64,000 nt of DNA from Haliscomenobacter sp033763495 (GCF_033763495.1 NZ_JANRKL010000148.1:1-64000); one strand, 5' to 3'. Shown: positions 14,379 to 22,745, numbered from the stretch's first letter. Numbers and translations: made by a program. Notes: generated by a model not told the origin, from the sequence alone.

Positions 14379-16163
14379 TCATGATAAAAAGTACATCTTC
14401 AAGGCTCCTCTGTTTTTCACCTCAATTTCACCTCGGTATTCACAAGGAAATTCCGCTTTGATTTGTTGATAAGTCGTATCGGATAGGTTGATGCGGCCAG
14501 GTTGTGAGGCGGACTCCATCCGTGCGGCAATGTTAACCGTGTCGCCCCAAATATCATATTGCCATTTTTTGATCCCGACAATCCCGGCCACTACCGGGCC
14601 TGAATGAATCCCGATCCTGATTTCAAAGTGATTGAGCCCATCCTCCAATTGCAAGGCTTGGTTGACCAATTCAACCATTTCCCTGGCGGCCAGTATCACA
14701 TTGCGCGCATGCGCCTGGTTGGGGGTCGGCAGCCCACTGGCACACATGTAAGCGTCGCCGATGGTTTTAATTTTTTCGAGGCCATATTTCGAAGTGATTT
14801 CGTCAAATCCCTTGAAATAAAAATCAATACTTCGAACCAGGTGCTCAGGCTCAATGTGTTCGGCCTTTTTCGAAAATTCGACAAAATCCGTAAACAGTAC
14901 CGTCACCTCATCCAGCTTGACGGCCTCTACTTTGCCGTTCTTTTTGAGCTCCTGGGCTGTTTCAGCGGGCAAGATGTTCAAAAGCAGGCTTTCGGAACGT
15001 TTGTGCTCTCTGGAAATGGCGCGGTAAAACCAGTACAAAGCCCCTAAAATGATAATGATTAAAACCAAAATAATGGCCAGCGCAATCATCTGATTCTGCT
15101 GATTGCGCCTTTGCTCTTTGAGTAGATCGACCTCGGTTTGCTTTTGGGAAACCTCAAAATTGGTACGCAAATCGGCCATGGCTTGTATTGATTTGAGGTT
15201 GTTCACACTGTCTCGGTAGGTGATGTGATTTTTGTAGTATTGCAGTGAGGTTTTGGTATCCCCAATTTTTTCGTAGAGTTCTGACAGTTTGAGGTTGGCG
15301 TCCCTAATTTGTTCTTTCAACCCATATTGCAAGGCCAAGTCCAAACTTTTTTGGGCATATGTCTTTCCCCGGATTAAATCCCCTTTTGCAAAATAAATGT
15401 CTGCCATCGAAATGAGGTACTCACAGATAGGGGGATAATCTTCAACTTCTTCCAGGATCAAAATTGCTTCATTAATGATTTCTTCCGCCTGCTTGTGTTT
15501 ACCAAGTTTGGTATACAGCATGCCGATGTTGCCCAAACTATAAGCTTTACCGTTGGGGTAGTCTAGTTTTTCAAAAATTTTACTCGATTCCTTAAAGTAA
15601 CTGAAGGCAGTATCGTAAGTGTTGGTGTTGTAAAATTCATACCCTGCATTGGCCAAAGTTGAGGCAAGTGCAATGGATTCTCCGGATTGACGCAAAGTGT
15701 GAATCGCTTTGCTGTAATAAAGTTTAGCGTTGACATGATTATTGGAAACAGAGTATACGTCAGCAATCGTACTGTAAACCATGCCTTCACCTTGACTGTA
15801 TTTTTCCCTTTTGGCAGCCTCCAAACTCTTGAAATAAGCAGCTAGGGCCTCCTCCAGTTCACCCAGCAGGCGTTTTTTATTGCCTTTTTGAAAATATCCA
15901 CGGTGTAAGTAAAGGTCGTTTTTTTGTTTTTTGGACAGCACAATCAATTCCTCAGCGTAGGCCAGCGCCAACTGAAGGTCATTGATTTCATTAAAAGCCA
16001 GATTTCTGAGCAACTCTAAGTGCTCAAGGCCACGGGTTTTATCCGCTTTATATACAATAGCTAGGCTGTCAGCTATTTGCTGATCCTGGCTATAGCTAGC
16101 ATGCACTGTAAAAAAAAGAAAGCCTATTGAGAGCCAGTAAGCTTTCTTTTGTGGTAATTTCAT
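14379..16163 (-). CDS. TPR-domain class III adenylate/guanylate cyclase
   Basis: This 594-residue protein has a signal peptide (MKLPQKKAYWLSIGFLFFTV), about 8 TPR-like helical repeats to residue 350, a transmembrane helix (MIALAIILVLIIIILGALYW), a short coiled linker ending ESLLLNILPAETAQEL, and a C-terminal class III cyclase domain. The domain has VTVLFTDFVEFS (metal Asp), EKIKTIGDAYMCASG (Lys for the base, second metal Asp) and YDIWGDTVNIAARMES (Asp for the base, Asn/Arg of the transition state). The Lys/Asp pair favours ATP as substrate. The TPR part should face the periplasm and the cyclase the cytoplasm. It lies 8 bases downstream of the 121-residue gene, so the two form an operon. A paralogue is at 50860-52425. 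Confidence 0.9.
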   Translation of the reverse strand: MKLPQKKAYWLSIGFLFFTVHASYSQDQQIADSLAIVYKADKTRGLEHLELLRNLAFNEINDLQLALAYAEELIVLSKKQKNDLYLHRGYFQKGNKKRLLGELEEALAAYFKSLEAAKREKYSQGEGMVYSTIADVYSVSNNHVNAKLYYSKAIHTLRQSGESIALASTLANAGYEFYNTNTYDTAFSYFKESSKIFEKLDYPNGKAYSLGNIGMLYTKLGKHKQAEEIINEAILILEEVEDYPPICEYLISMADIYFAKGDLIRGKTYAQKSLDLALQYGLKEQIRDANLKLSELYEKIGDTKTSLQYYKNHITYRDSVNNLKSIQAMADLRTNFEVSQKQTEVDLLKEQRRNQQNQMIALAIILVLIIIILGALYWFYRAISREHKRSESLLLNILPAETAQELKKNGKVEAVKLDEVTVLFTDFVEFSKKAEHIEPEHLVRSIDFYFKGFDEITSKYGLEKIKTIGDAYMCASGLPTPNQAHARNVILAAREMVELVNQALQLEDGLNHFEIRIGIHSGPVVAGIVGIKKWQYDIWGDTVNIAARMESASQPGRINLSDTTYQQIKAEFPCEYRGEIEVKNRGALKMYFLS

Positions 16164-16171
16164 AAATCAGA

Positions 16172-16537
16172 TTATGGATTCATTTGAATCCTTGGGTCAT
16201 AAGTATGCGGATGGCCCTCCGTATCTTCCCAGGAAATGGAGTAATCCTCAAAGGTGTATATCTGGCCCATCGCAACACCAAACCAATAAGGGCCATTCGC
16301 GCCTTGTATTTCCTGGGGACCCAATATGAAGAGATTTTGAGACGCATCATTTTTCTTTGTAATGGCGGTTATCCTCGCAATATTTGCTGCGTCAGGACTG
16401 ATGGTCCACGTAATCCAATCTCCAGCAGCAACAAAAGAGACATCTGTCTCGCCACCATCGGATAAGGTTAATGTACCGGACTGTAAATCGGCTGCTTTGA
16501 TGATAATGCTATACAATTTGGGCTGTGGGCTGCTCAT
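16172..16537 (-). CDS. Hypothetical protein upstream of the cyclase
   Basis: This 121-residue protein has no signal peptide and no family I can name. It is rich in beta-strand patterns and acidic residues, with Trp-containing stretches AGDWITWTISP and YWFGVAMGQIYTFEDY. It ends HTYDPRIQMNP, a form like that of small beta-sandwich proteins of the inclusion-body type, but that is only a resemblance. It ends 8 bases before the cyclase start, so co-transcription is very likely. Any role in cyclase signalling is unproved. Confidence 0.6.
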   Translation of the reverse strand: MSSPQPKLYSIIIKAADLQSGTLTLSDGGETDVSFVAAGDWITWTISPDAANIARITAITKKNDASQNLFILGPQEIQGANGPYWFGVAMGQIYTFEDYSISWEDTEGHPHTYDPRIQMNP

Positions 16538-16666
16538 TTTTATTTGATTTAGGTTTTAGGTGAAAGGGAGAGAATCTCCTATTGTCAGGAACTAAGTTAA
16601 CAATAATTTTAGCGATTGACAATAGTTGTGTTCTTTTTTTGCAAAGTATTTTCTGCGTTACTTAGG

Positions 16667-16849
16667 TCACTTTCTGATTTTTGATGATGCGGTCAAAAAG
16701 GCCGGCGTCAAGCGTTTTAGCAGCATGGCCAGCTGCTCTTTAGCTCCACCGATGTAAACGTTTTTTTGCCGCTGCTGGATGGCCTTGAGTGCTTTTTGGG
16801 CAAATACATCTGCCTGCATTCCCTGGGCATTGCGGCTGGTTTTGAGCAC
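16667..16849 (-). pseudogene. C-terminal fragment of a short-chain dehydrogenase (SDR)
   Basis: On the minus strand the frame reads LKTSRNAQGMQADVFAQKAL and then KNVYIGGAKEQLAMLLKRLT to a stop at 16667. This is the end of a classical SDR of the YqjQ/DltE type, in which MxADVxAxKALxAI and VYIGG are conserved. The Rossmann domain and catalytic Tyr-Lys are absent. Similarity ends at about 16850, and a transposase tail on the other strand begins within 10 bases. The dehydrogenase was cut by that insertion or by a later deletion. Confidence 0.65.
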
Positions 16850-16855
16850 TTATTT

Positions 16856-17040
16856 TGGCAAAAGTTTACCTGATGGTCAAAATTTTGAAGGAAAAATTAC
16901 AAATTCCCAAAACTATGAATGAAATTCTCCAAATTTTAAGCGTGTCGATTTTGGACAAAATGCCTGTTTCTCAGCTACTTGGAGTGTATGAAATTGAAAA
17001 CTCCGAAACTCCAATTTCTAATCAGTTGAATATCTTTTGA
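16856..17040 (+). mobile_element. C-terminal fragment of an IS transposase (probably IS4-like)
   Basis: The frame reads VYLMVKILKEKLQIPKTMNE, then ILQILSVSILDKMPVSQLLG, and ends QLNIF. The NEIL-ILS-S-DK-P--QL pattern with a C-terminal QLxxF is the form seen at the end of IS4-superfamily transposases in Bacteroidota. The DDE catalytic region is missing, and no terminal inverted repeat was found. The family assignment rests on a short segment. Confidence 0.45.
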
Positions 17041-17198
17041 TTAGAACCGGACACTAGTGAAGTCAAACCTATTTGCCCCCAAATTAATTGTGTATTGGTG
17101 TCCAAAGCCACTTCGGCAGGGGTATGATCTTCTTCTAAAGTTTTTATCAAAAAAAAGACACCATCAACTTTACTAAGAATTTCAGTATATTTTTCCAT
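17022..17198 (-). CDS. Small hypothetical protein (58 residues)
   Basis: An ATG at 17198 opens MEKYTEILSKVDGVFFLIKT, continues LEEDHTPAEVALDTNTQLIW and ends at TGA 17022-17024. Its last codons overlap the transposase remnant on the other strand. The sequence is protein-like, and an AT-rich leader precedes the start. It may be a complete small gene or the front of a longer one cut by the insertion. No family recognised. Confidence 0.4.
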   Translation of the reverse strand: MEKYTEILSKVDGVFFLIKTLEEDHTPAEVALDTNTQLIWGQIGLTSLVSGSNQKIFN

Positions 17199-17229
17199 TC
17201 TTATATTTTACATCATTAAGTTAAAGATT

Positions 17230-17290
17230 CCCCCGCTAGTCCAAGTCTTCCCCATTAACCCCAAAGCGCAACGCTGGTGCAGGTCATGAG
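17230..17290 (+). repeat. Palindromic repeat family A, copy 4
   Basis: CCCCCGCTAGTCCAAGTCTT, then CCCCATTAACCCCAAAGCGC, then AACGCTGGTGCAG. It is in forward orientation and faces the reverse copy at 17499-17552, so the two bracket 208 bases that contain the inverted repeat at 17332-17394. Confidence 0.7.
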
Positions 17291-17331
17291 AGTGATGGAC
17301 GGGCATCTGCTTTGAACACATTCCTAACGGC

Positions 17332-17394
17332 GATATTTTTCTTTTCAACAGCACCCCGTAAATTAGCGAGGGCGCTGTTGAAAAGAAAAATATC
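17332..17394. repeat. Perfect 21-bp inverted repeat
   Basis: GATATTTTTCTTTTCAACAGC at 17332-17352 has its exact reverse complement at 17374-17394, with a 21-base loop. It lies in the middle of the segment bracketed by two inverted family A repeats. There is no open frame across it. It could be the core of a composite mobile element or a terminator-like structure. Confidence 0.7.
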
Positions 17395-17498
17395 TACTTT
17401 GACGGTCGTTGCTCCCAAGTGCTTCTGGCCGAAAAAATATTTTTTGTCCGTTTGCTTAAATTTTGTCGCGTTACGCTTGGAATTCAACATAGAAGACA

Positions 17499-17552
17499 CT
17501 GCACCAGCGTTGTGCTTTGGCGATGTATAAGAAGAATTGGACAAGCGGGAAA
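17499..17552 (-). repeat. Palindromic repeat family A, copy 5
   Basis: CTGCACCAGCGTTGTGCTTT followed by GAAGAATTGGACAAGCGGGA matches the reversed consensus with several substitutions. Nearby, CTCGAAAGTTAGCAAGGAAG at 17570-17589 resembles CTCGGAAGTTAACGAGGAAG at 18511-18530, so the flanks are repeated too. Confidence 0.6.
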
Positions 17553-17652
17553 CTTTTAACTTCTACCGCTCGAAAGTTAGCAAGGAAGTCTTGAACTCAG
17601 GCGGTAGGCAGTTGGGAATGCCAATCATTTATACTTCGCATCCCTATCTTTA

Positions 17653-18294
17653 CTATTTCAAAAAAGCTACCTTTGCATTTTCGTATTTGGGTAAAAACTC
17701 TTTCAAATTTGCAATGCTTTTGATGGGGCCATCGTCGGCAGCCAGGTTGATCAGCCAATTTGGGATGTTCCCTCCGGGATCTGATTTGAGTTGATATTCC
17801 AGGCGTACCATACCATTTGGTAAAGGGGTATAGGTCCATTTGGATTCAATCATTTTAATCCGCACCACGCCGTCTTTTTCGGGTATTGCATTGTAAACGG
17901 ATTTGCTTACGAACGTAACTTGTTTTGTATAGGGATCCTGTTTCATAGTGTAATGGACAATCATATCCCGATCAGAAAAAGGAAAGGGGAAATCGCTGTA
18001 CATGTACAAATACCCTTCAGTTTCACTTACCTCTTTTAACTGAGAAGATTCTTTAAGGCGGTAAGCCCAGTTTTTTAGATTGGGAATGTCACAGGCCATT
18101 GCGACCACTGCATTTAAACTGGCTTTGACTTCAGTCCGAAATTTTATTTCTAAAATATCGGAAGTGCTGTCTTTGCGTGTAAAAACCTGAATTCCATTTC
18201 GATCACTTCGGAATTTCCAGGAATTGTTTTGGGCGGACAAATGATAAGCAGATAAACTCGTTATCAGGCATACAAACAGACTAAGGCGTTTCAT
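17653..18294 (-). CDS. Secreted START-domain lipid-binding protein
   Basis: This 213-residue protein has a signal peptide (MKRLSLFVCLITSLSAYHLS then AQ), and the remainder is one START/SRPBCC domain. Landmarks are NGIQVFTRKDSTSDILEIKF, the central YLYMYSDFPFPFSDRDMIVH and KSKWTYTPLPNGMVRLEYQL-like strands, with the closing helix NLKEFLPKYE. START domains bind a hydrophobic ligand in a deep pocket. Bacterial secreted forms have mostly unknown ligands. It is a single gene between repeat-rich segments, of normal length for the family. Confidence 0.85.
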   Translation of the reverse strand: MKRLSLFVCLITSLSAYHLSAQNNSWKFRSDRNGIQVFTRKDSTSDILEIKFRTEVKASLNAVVAMACDIPNLKNWAYRLKESSQLKEVSETEGYLYMYSDFPFPFSDRDMIVHYTMKQDPYTKQVTFVSKSVYNAIPEKDGVVRIKMIESKWTYTPLPNGMVRLEYQLKSDPGGNIPNWLINLAADDGPIKSIANLKEFLPKYENAKVAFLK

Positions 18295-18526
18295 TTCGGG
18301 TGTTTTTAAATACTGGGCAACGCCAGGTTTTGCGCATGTTTTTTGGTATACAGGTACAAATCCTGACGAGTCGAAGTAAAAATTAGATCCTTTGTCTGAA
18401 TATACGATATCAACTAAGTTTTGGTTTAATGGCTTGGCTAAGTTTTCCCATTAAAATTTCAGGCACAGCGCAGGTGGACGGTCTCTCATAACCATGTACC
18501 AGCTTTGCAGCTCGGAAGTTAACGAG

Positions 18527-18564
18527 GAAGACTTGAACTGGGGGGCCAAATAGCCCAAGTCTTC
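18527..18564. repeat. Palindromic repeat family A, degenerate copy
   Basis: GAAGACTTG at 18527-18535 and CAAGTCTTC at 18556-18564 are inverted and separated by 20 bases, with a surrounding sequence that matches the repeat only loosely. It lies about 50 bases beyond the stop of the serine hydrolase gene whose tail was copied to 13366-13484. Confidence 0.5.
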
Positions 18565-18615
18565 TTGCTCCAACATAAAAGCCTCCCACCATGGTGATTT
18601 GTCGACCCCTTGCCT

Positions 18616-19794
18616 TCACTTAAAAGCCTGCTCATAAGCCCGGATGACCCGAACATTGGGAGAACTATCCCCCGAGTTCACAAACACGGTGACTACAACA
18701 TCCTCCGGAAAACAGTAATAATAGGCATGAATTCCCCGCCAGCTGCCGTTGGGGGTGGGGTGGCCCCAATCGCCTCCGGAACCAAAATGTTCGCCGTAAG
18801 CATTTTTGCGAATCTTGAATGGATAATCGAGTTGAAATAAAGTAGCCAGCGCATTACTTGACAATAGTTTTTTGTCGACAAAGGCTGCATTGATCAATTT
18901 GGCAGCATCGGCAGCGGAAAGGTACCACCCAAAACCACCCGCGTATTCACTCAGGTCATTGAGGTTCGATTGGCCTGTCCATCCGGTGAGTTCACCTGGT
19001 TCATTGGAGTAAGGAAAAGGATATTGAAAAACCGGTTCAAGGTCGGTCATCCTGCACTCAGCAGGAGGGATTCCAGCTGCCTTGAAGAGCGATTGATTGA
19101 CAAAAGTTTTGTAGAGGTTAGCGGTTACCATACCAACAACCAATGAATCTGCAGCGGGCTGCAACTCCTGATACCCTGTAGCATAAGCAATCACTATTCT
19201 CAACAAGCCATAACTGGTATTTTGATAATTGAATTTTCCACGTTTTTCTGGATTGGGGCCTTTTTCCATCAGTTTTCTCAATGAAGCAGTGCCCGATGAA
19301 AGGGCATCAAGCGGGCCGTCCAGGCCGCTCCTCATCGCCACCAGATCCAGGATGCTCAGGTTTTCAAAGTCGGGATGGAACTTCCAATACGAAGGTAGAT
19401 AAGCCTTCACTGGATCATCCCAATTCAATTTTTTTTGATCTACCAATTGAGCAATGGCAAATGCGGTAACGGTTTTGCTTAGGGAGGCAACATGGATTCG
19501 GGTAGAAGATAAAAAGGGTAGCCCTTCCTGGTTTAACCGATCGGCCGGGCTTATTTTAAAACCGCCCGATTGATCATAGCGGAGTTTACCTTTTTTCGAA
19601 ATCGTATAAGCCCAGCCGACGGAACTATCCCGATAAATGTTGCTCAAGTTCGCGCTGAATTTTTCAAGATCCAGGGTCTTTGCATCTTTGCTGGTGTTCA
19701 GATAATTTAAGTGTTGGGCTGGTAGAACACTCACTCCAAAAAGACCCAAGAGTAAGGTAATGGTAAGTTTTTTCAGGAAAGAGGGTTGCTGCAT
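18616..19794 (-). CDS. Secreted serine hydrolase (beta-lactamase/PBP4* family)
   Basis: This 392-residue protein has an N-terminal signal sequence ending near VLPAQ and a beta-lactamase-like domain. The SxxK motif is S104-L-S-K107 in HVASLSKTVTAF. The tyrosine motif is YQNTSYG (near residue 190), and the third motif region is HPTPNGSWRG near the C-terminus. Class C-like enzymes of this type are usually esterases or D-amino-acid peptidases rather than antibiotic resistance enzymes. The last 119 bases of the gene occur again at 13366-13484. It is probably transcribed alone, with a -7-like TAACTTTG at 19825-19818. Confidence 0.88.
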   Translation of the reverse strand: MQQPSFLKKLTITLLLGLFGVSVLPAQHLNYLNTSKDAKTLDLEKFSANLSNIYRDSSVGWAYTISKKGKLRYDQSGGFKISPADRLNQEGLPFLSSTRIHVASLSKTVTAFAIAQLVDQKKLNWDDPVKAYLPSYWKFHPDFENLSILDLVAMRSGLDGPLDALSSGTASLRKLMEKGPNPEKRGKFNYQNTSYGLLRIVIAYATGYQELQPAADSLVVGMVTANLYKTFVNQSLFKAAGIPPAECRMTDLEPVFQYPFPYSNEPGELTGWTGQSNLNDLSEYAGGFGWYLSAADAAKLINAAFVDKKLLSSNALATLFQLDYPFKIRKNAYGEHFGSGGDWGHPTPNGSWRGIHAYYYCFPEDVVVTVFVNSGDSSPNVRVIRAYEQAFK

Positions 19795-19817
19795 GGCGCT
19801 GGGTTTAATGGGTATTG

Positions 19818-19825
19818 CAAAGTTA
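19818..19825 (-). promoter_or_regulatory. -7-like element upstream of the serine hydrolase gene
   Basis: On the minus strand TAACTTTG matches the Bacteroidota TAnnTTTG -7 consensus, 24 bases before the ATG at 19794. No convincing TTTG is found at the -33 position, so support is partial. Confidence 0.3.
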
Positions 19826-19953
19826 GGGAAATAGTATTAATCTCGCTTTGGAAGGGAGATAGAGGGACAATGAATTTTTGATGTGGCTGAGCCTTAAGAG
19901 TAAAGCAAAAAACTGTAAGCGCGGACCACCTCAACCGTATACAAAACCAACCA

Positions 19954-20490
19954 ATGCTCATCGAAAAATACAACCCAAACTGGGTGAAGCAATTCAACGA
20001 CATCAAAAGCCAACTTGAACCAGTTCTAAGCGGGCTTGAATGCAGCATTGAACATGTAGGCAGTACCTCCGTGCCCCAGTTGGATTCAAAACCCATCATT
20101 AACATTGACATTGTATACTTTGTAAAATCCGATTTTGAAAAAATAAAACTGGGGCTTGAAAAAATTGGCTATTACCACAATGGAAACCAAGGACTTGAAG
20201 GCCGGGAGGTGTTCAAAAGGAATGGGCAATTGAGCCATGAGGTATTGGACCGCATCAAACACCATCTTTACGTATGCCCAACGGATAGTAAAGCGCTTGA
20301 AAGGCACCTTTTATCCCGCAACCATCTGCGCAAAAATGAGGAGGCCAGGATCAAATACCAGCAAATGAAATACGCATTGGCCGAACAAGCGAATCAGGAT
20401 CGAAAAAAATACCAGGAGTTGAAAGAACTGTATGTGAATGATTTTATTGATTCGATTGTGGAAATGGAAAAAAGTGGAGGCACAATATAG
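19954..20490 (+). CDS. GrpB family protein (UPF0157)
   Basis: This 178-residue protein opens LIEKYNPNWVKQFNDIKSQL and carries IEHVGSTSVPQLDSKPIIN followed by IDIVYFV, the GS-x(n)-DxD-like core of the GrpB branch of nucleotidyltransferase-fold proteins. The final half has HHLYVCPTDSKALERHLLSR, also typical. GrpB proteins are cytoplasmic and of uncertain activity. The nucleotidyltransferase pocket suggests transfer of a nucleotide to a small molecule or protein. It is flanked by converging and diverging genes and appears to be monocistronic. Confidence 0.9.
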   Translation: MLIEKYNPNWVKQFNDIKSQLEPVLSGLECSIEHVGSTSVPQLDSKPIINIDIVYFVKSDFEKIKLGLEKIGYYHNGNQGLEGREVFKRNGQLSHEVLDRIKHHLYVCPTDSKALERHLLSRNHLRKNEEARIKYQQMKYALAEQANQDRKKYQELKELYVNDFIDSIVEMEKSGGTI

Positions 20491-20526
20491 CCTTGCCTTG
20501 GGTGGGCAGGGGACCAATTCCTTCCC

Positions 20527-21783
20527 TCACTTACTCCACACCTCAATCACCACTTCCTTTCCTTCCCCAATCTCCAGCACATAATCCTTTACATCCCCCG
20601 GCCTTTGTCTGCTGAAAACCCTTTGCTTATCAATACTCGGATTCAAGTTTCGTTTTCTCAAGAACTCGCCCCATTCCTTTTTGTCAGCATCGCTGAGGGT
20701 ATTGTCCCTTTGTTTCGCCATCATTTTGATCATAAAAGGATCGCGGCTATTGCTGGTCCAGCGGGTCGCTTCCTGGCGCACTTCTACTTTGTATTTCCCC
20801 TTTACCGGCCCCTGTTCGGCGGGTATGGAAAACCGGCCCAGCTCGCCAGTGCCCGTATTGGTCATATAAATGATCACCGGAGGATCATTGGGATTATCCA
20901 GCGGAGTGAGCATGATCATTCCCCTTAAAAGAGGGCTACCATCCAATTTTACCAGCCCATTCAAAGCCAGACGTTTTTTGGGAGAAAGAAACCCATTGGT
21001 ATGCATCCAGTTCCAGAGCAGCTTGGGCCATTCCCCCAAAATGGGATCACCTACCGCAAAGCCGGCGCCATGTACCCCGTTTTGAAAGAAATGCGCTTCT
21101 ACCTTGACTTTGTTTTTAACCAAATCCACAAAGAGGGTACTTAGCCCATTCAGACTTCCGGCGTCTTCCACCGTGCCAAACATAAAAGTGGGCGGCACTT
21201 GTTTTAGCCGTTCTGGAGAAAGGGCTGCAGGGAAAGGCATGGCGCCATAGGCCAGGATGTCAAAATTGGGCAAAGCAGATTGCTTCTCTAGCGGGTCCGT
21301 GGCATTGGCATCTCCCAGGCTTGCGTTGAAGCCCAGGTCTGCCACCAACATGGCTCCAGCCGAGAACCCTACCGCGCCCACCCGATCAGGGTCGATCTGG
21401 TATTGGGCGGCATTGGCCCGGATGTATTGCACGGCTCTTTGGCCATCGGCCAGCCAGTCTTTTCGATCATAAAGTGGCCTCAGCCTGTAGCGCAACAAAA
21501 AGGCTGTAATGCCCCGCTCTTTTAACCACTGTGCCACCAGCACACCTTCATGATCGACTGCCCGGATGGTAAATCCACCGCCGGGAATCACCAAAACAGC
21601 CGTGCCGTTTTGTTTGCTTTTTTCCGGAACAAAAGGAATCACTGCTGGCTTGTCCTCGTCTGAAGTCCCCGTGGCACCGGGAGCGCCCTGTGGCCACAGC
21701 AGGATGGGCGCAGCCAGGGAAGACTGAGCATGGCTGCTGGAAATGGATAGGCAAAGCAGGAATGGGTATATCAGGTATTTCAT
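20527..21783 (-). CDS. Secreted alpha/beta hydrolase (acetyl-xylan-esterase-like)
   Basis: This 418-residue protein has a signal peptide cut near SSHAQS. The hydrolase domain follows: TAVLVIPGGGFTIRAVDHEG (oxyanion region), VGAVGFSAGAMLVADL (nucleophile Ser in GFSAG), an acidic residue in MFGTVEDAGSL, and the catalytic His in NGVHGAGFAVGD. The opening LLWPQGAPGATG is common in secreted carbohydrate esterases. A C-terminal extension of about 120 residues after NWMHTNGFLS looks like a separate small domain (KLDGSPLLRGMIMLTPLD). It follows the esterase gene at 21795-22640 by 11 bases, so the two are an operon. Likely substrate: acetylated plant glycans. Confidence 0.85.
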   Translation of the reverse strand: MKYLIYPFLLCLSISSSHAQSSLAAPILLWPQGAPGATGTSDEDKPAVIPFVPEKSKQNGTAVLVIPGGGFTIRAVDHEGVLVAQWLKERGITAFLLRYRLRPLYDRKDWLADGQRAVQYIRANAAQYQIDPDRVGAVGFSAGAMLVADLGFNASLGDANATDPLEKQSALPNFDILAYGAMPFPAALSPERLKQVPPTFMFGTVEDAGSLNGLSTLFVDLVKNKVKVEAHFFQNGVHGAGFAVGDPILGEWPKLLWNWMHTNGFLSPKKRLALNGLVKLDGSPLLRGMIMLTPLDNPNDPPVIIYMTNTGTGELGRFSIPAEQGPVKGKYKVEVRQEATRWTSNSRDPFMIKMMAKQRDNTLSDADKKEWGEFLRKRNLNPSIDKQRVFSRQRPGDVKDYVLEIGEGKEVVIEVWSK

Positions 21784-21794
21784 GTGATAAGCTT

Positions 21795-22640
21795 TTATAA
21801 GTGCTTTTTGATAAACTGATCCATCAGGTTCACAAAATCCGGAGCAGAAAAATCTTTGCCTCCGTGCCCCATCTCATTCAAAAAATGCAGCTCACTTTTC
21901 ACTTTTACCGCCTGTAGTTTCAGGTGCAATTCGATGCTTTGGTTGATGGGCACCTGTGGATCCTGGTTGCCGTGGGCCAAAAAAGTAGGCGGGTCCTGGG
22001 CGCCTGCGAGGAAGACTGGGCTGGCTTTTTCTATCAAAGTTGCCTCTACCTTTTCCAGCGGCTTCCCAAAAAAGAGGGCCAGGGCCGGAGTTCTTACATT
22101 GATACCATGGGGCGTAGACTGGGCTAAAATGTTTTTAAAATTGCTGGGCCCAAAGAGGTCCAGGAGCAAGTCTACCCTGGAGCTGGTGCTGGTATAATCT
22201 CCCATGGTTCCTTCCAAAAAAGCATCTCCATTGCTCAACGCAGCCACTGCGGCCAAATGCCCACCAGCGGAAGATCCCCAGAGGATGATTTTATCCGCCT
22301 GGTAGCCATATTTTTTCTGATTGGCCCGGAGGAATCGGATGCTGGCTTTGATGTCGTGGATCATGGCCGGAAAAACCGCTTCGGTAGTCAGTCGGTACTC
22401 GATGCTGGCCAAGGCATATCCTTTTGGTAATAACTCCTTGGGCGGATCGGCTTTGGAGCCTCCATGCCAGGCACCCCCGTGTACCCAAATGATCAGTTGG
22501 GCATTGGTAGTTTGGGGTGGTAAATAAATGTCTAAAGTGAGGTCTCTTTGGGGTGTTTTGGCGTAAATTAGGTCTTTATGGTCTTGGGCCTGGGTGTTTA
22601 TTTGCTGGATTAGCAAAAGGAGCAAAAGCCATTTTTTCAT
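21795..22640 (-). CDS. Secreted esterase/lipase (BD-FAE-like alpha/beta hydrolase)
   Basis: This 281-residue protein has a signal peptide (MKKWLLLLLLIQQINTQAQ). The catalytic machinery is visible: LIIWVHGGAWHGGSKAD (HGG oxyanion motif), IILWGSSAGGHLAAV (Ser in GSSAG), an Asp in GNQDPQVPI and a His in MGHGGKDF. This arrangement is that of the BD-FAE/hormone-sensitive-lipase-like esterases, which remove feruloyl or acetyl groups. It is the first gene of a two-gene unit with the esterase at 20527-21783. Its start lies close to divergent promoter-like sequences shared with the FKBP gene. A related esterase is at 62727-63665. Confidence 0.88.
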   Translation of the reverse strand: MKKWLLLLLLIQQINTQAQDHKDLIYAKTPQRDLTLDIYLPPQTTNAQLIIWVHGGAWHGGSKADPPKELLPKGYALASIEYRLTTEAVFPAMIHDIKASIRFLRANQKKYGYQADKIILWGSSAGGHLAAVAALSNGDAFLEGTMGDYTSTSSRVDLLLDLFGPSNFKNILAQSTPHGINVRTPALALFFGKPLEKVEATLIEKASPVFLAGAQDPPTFLAHGNQDPQVPINQSIELHLKLQAVKVKSELHFLNEMGHGGKDFSAPDFVNLMDQFIKKHL

Positions 22641-22683
22641 AGGGAATTCGAGTTGCTGGGTGTGGAAAGGATCGGACGCTTAC

Positions 22684-22745
22684 CAAAAGTATCCCCAAGG
22701 GGAGTGTCCAACAGCTTAAAGATAATACTAAAAATACTACCTTTG
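22684..22745. promoter_or_regulatory. Divergent promoter region between the esterase and FKBP genes
   Basis: TACTTTTG on the minus strand (22691-22684) faces the esterase operon, and TACCTTTG on the plus strand (22738-22745) faces the FKBP gene at 22764. Both match the TAnnTTTG -7 consensus. The plus copy is followed by CGGCC, a common form at Bacteroidota housekeeping promoters. The -33 elements are weak on both strands. Confidence 0.4.

Noticed and set aside
17230..17552. A possible CRISPR-like array from the repeated CAAGTCTTCC units
   Set aside because: Copies are few, inverted relative to each other and unevenly spaced, and no cas gene is nearby. They form palindromes, not direct repeats with spacers.
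18410..18619. A 69-codon minus-strand frame next to the serine hydrolase gene
   Set aside because: Most of it reads through a family A repeat and its flanks, so it is unlikely to be a gene.
18616..19794. Antibiotic resistance beta-lactamase
   Set aside because: The SxxK, YxN and C-terminal motifs are those of the wide serine-hydrolase/esterase group, and the context gives no sign of a resistance role.
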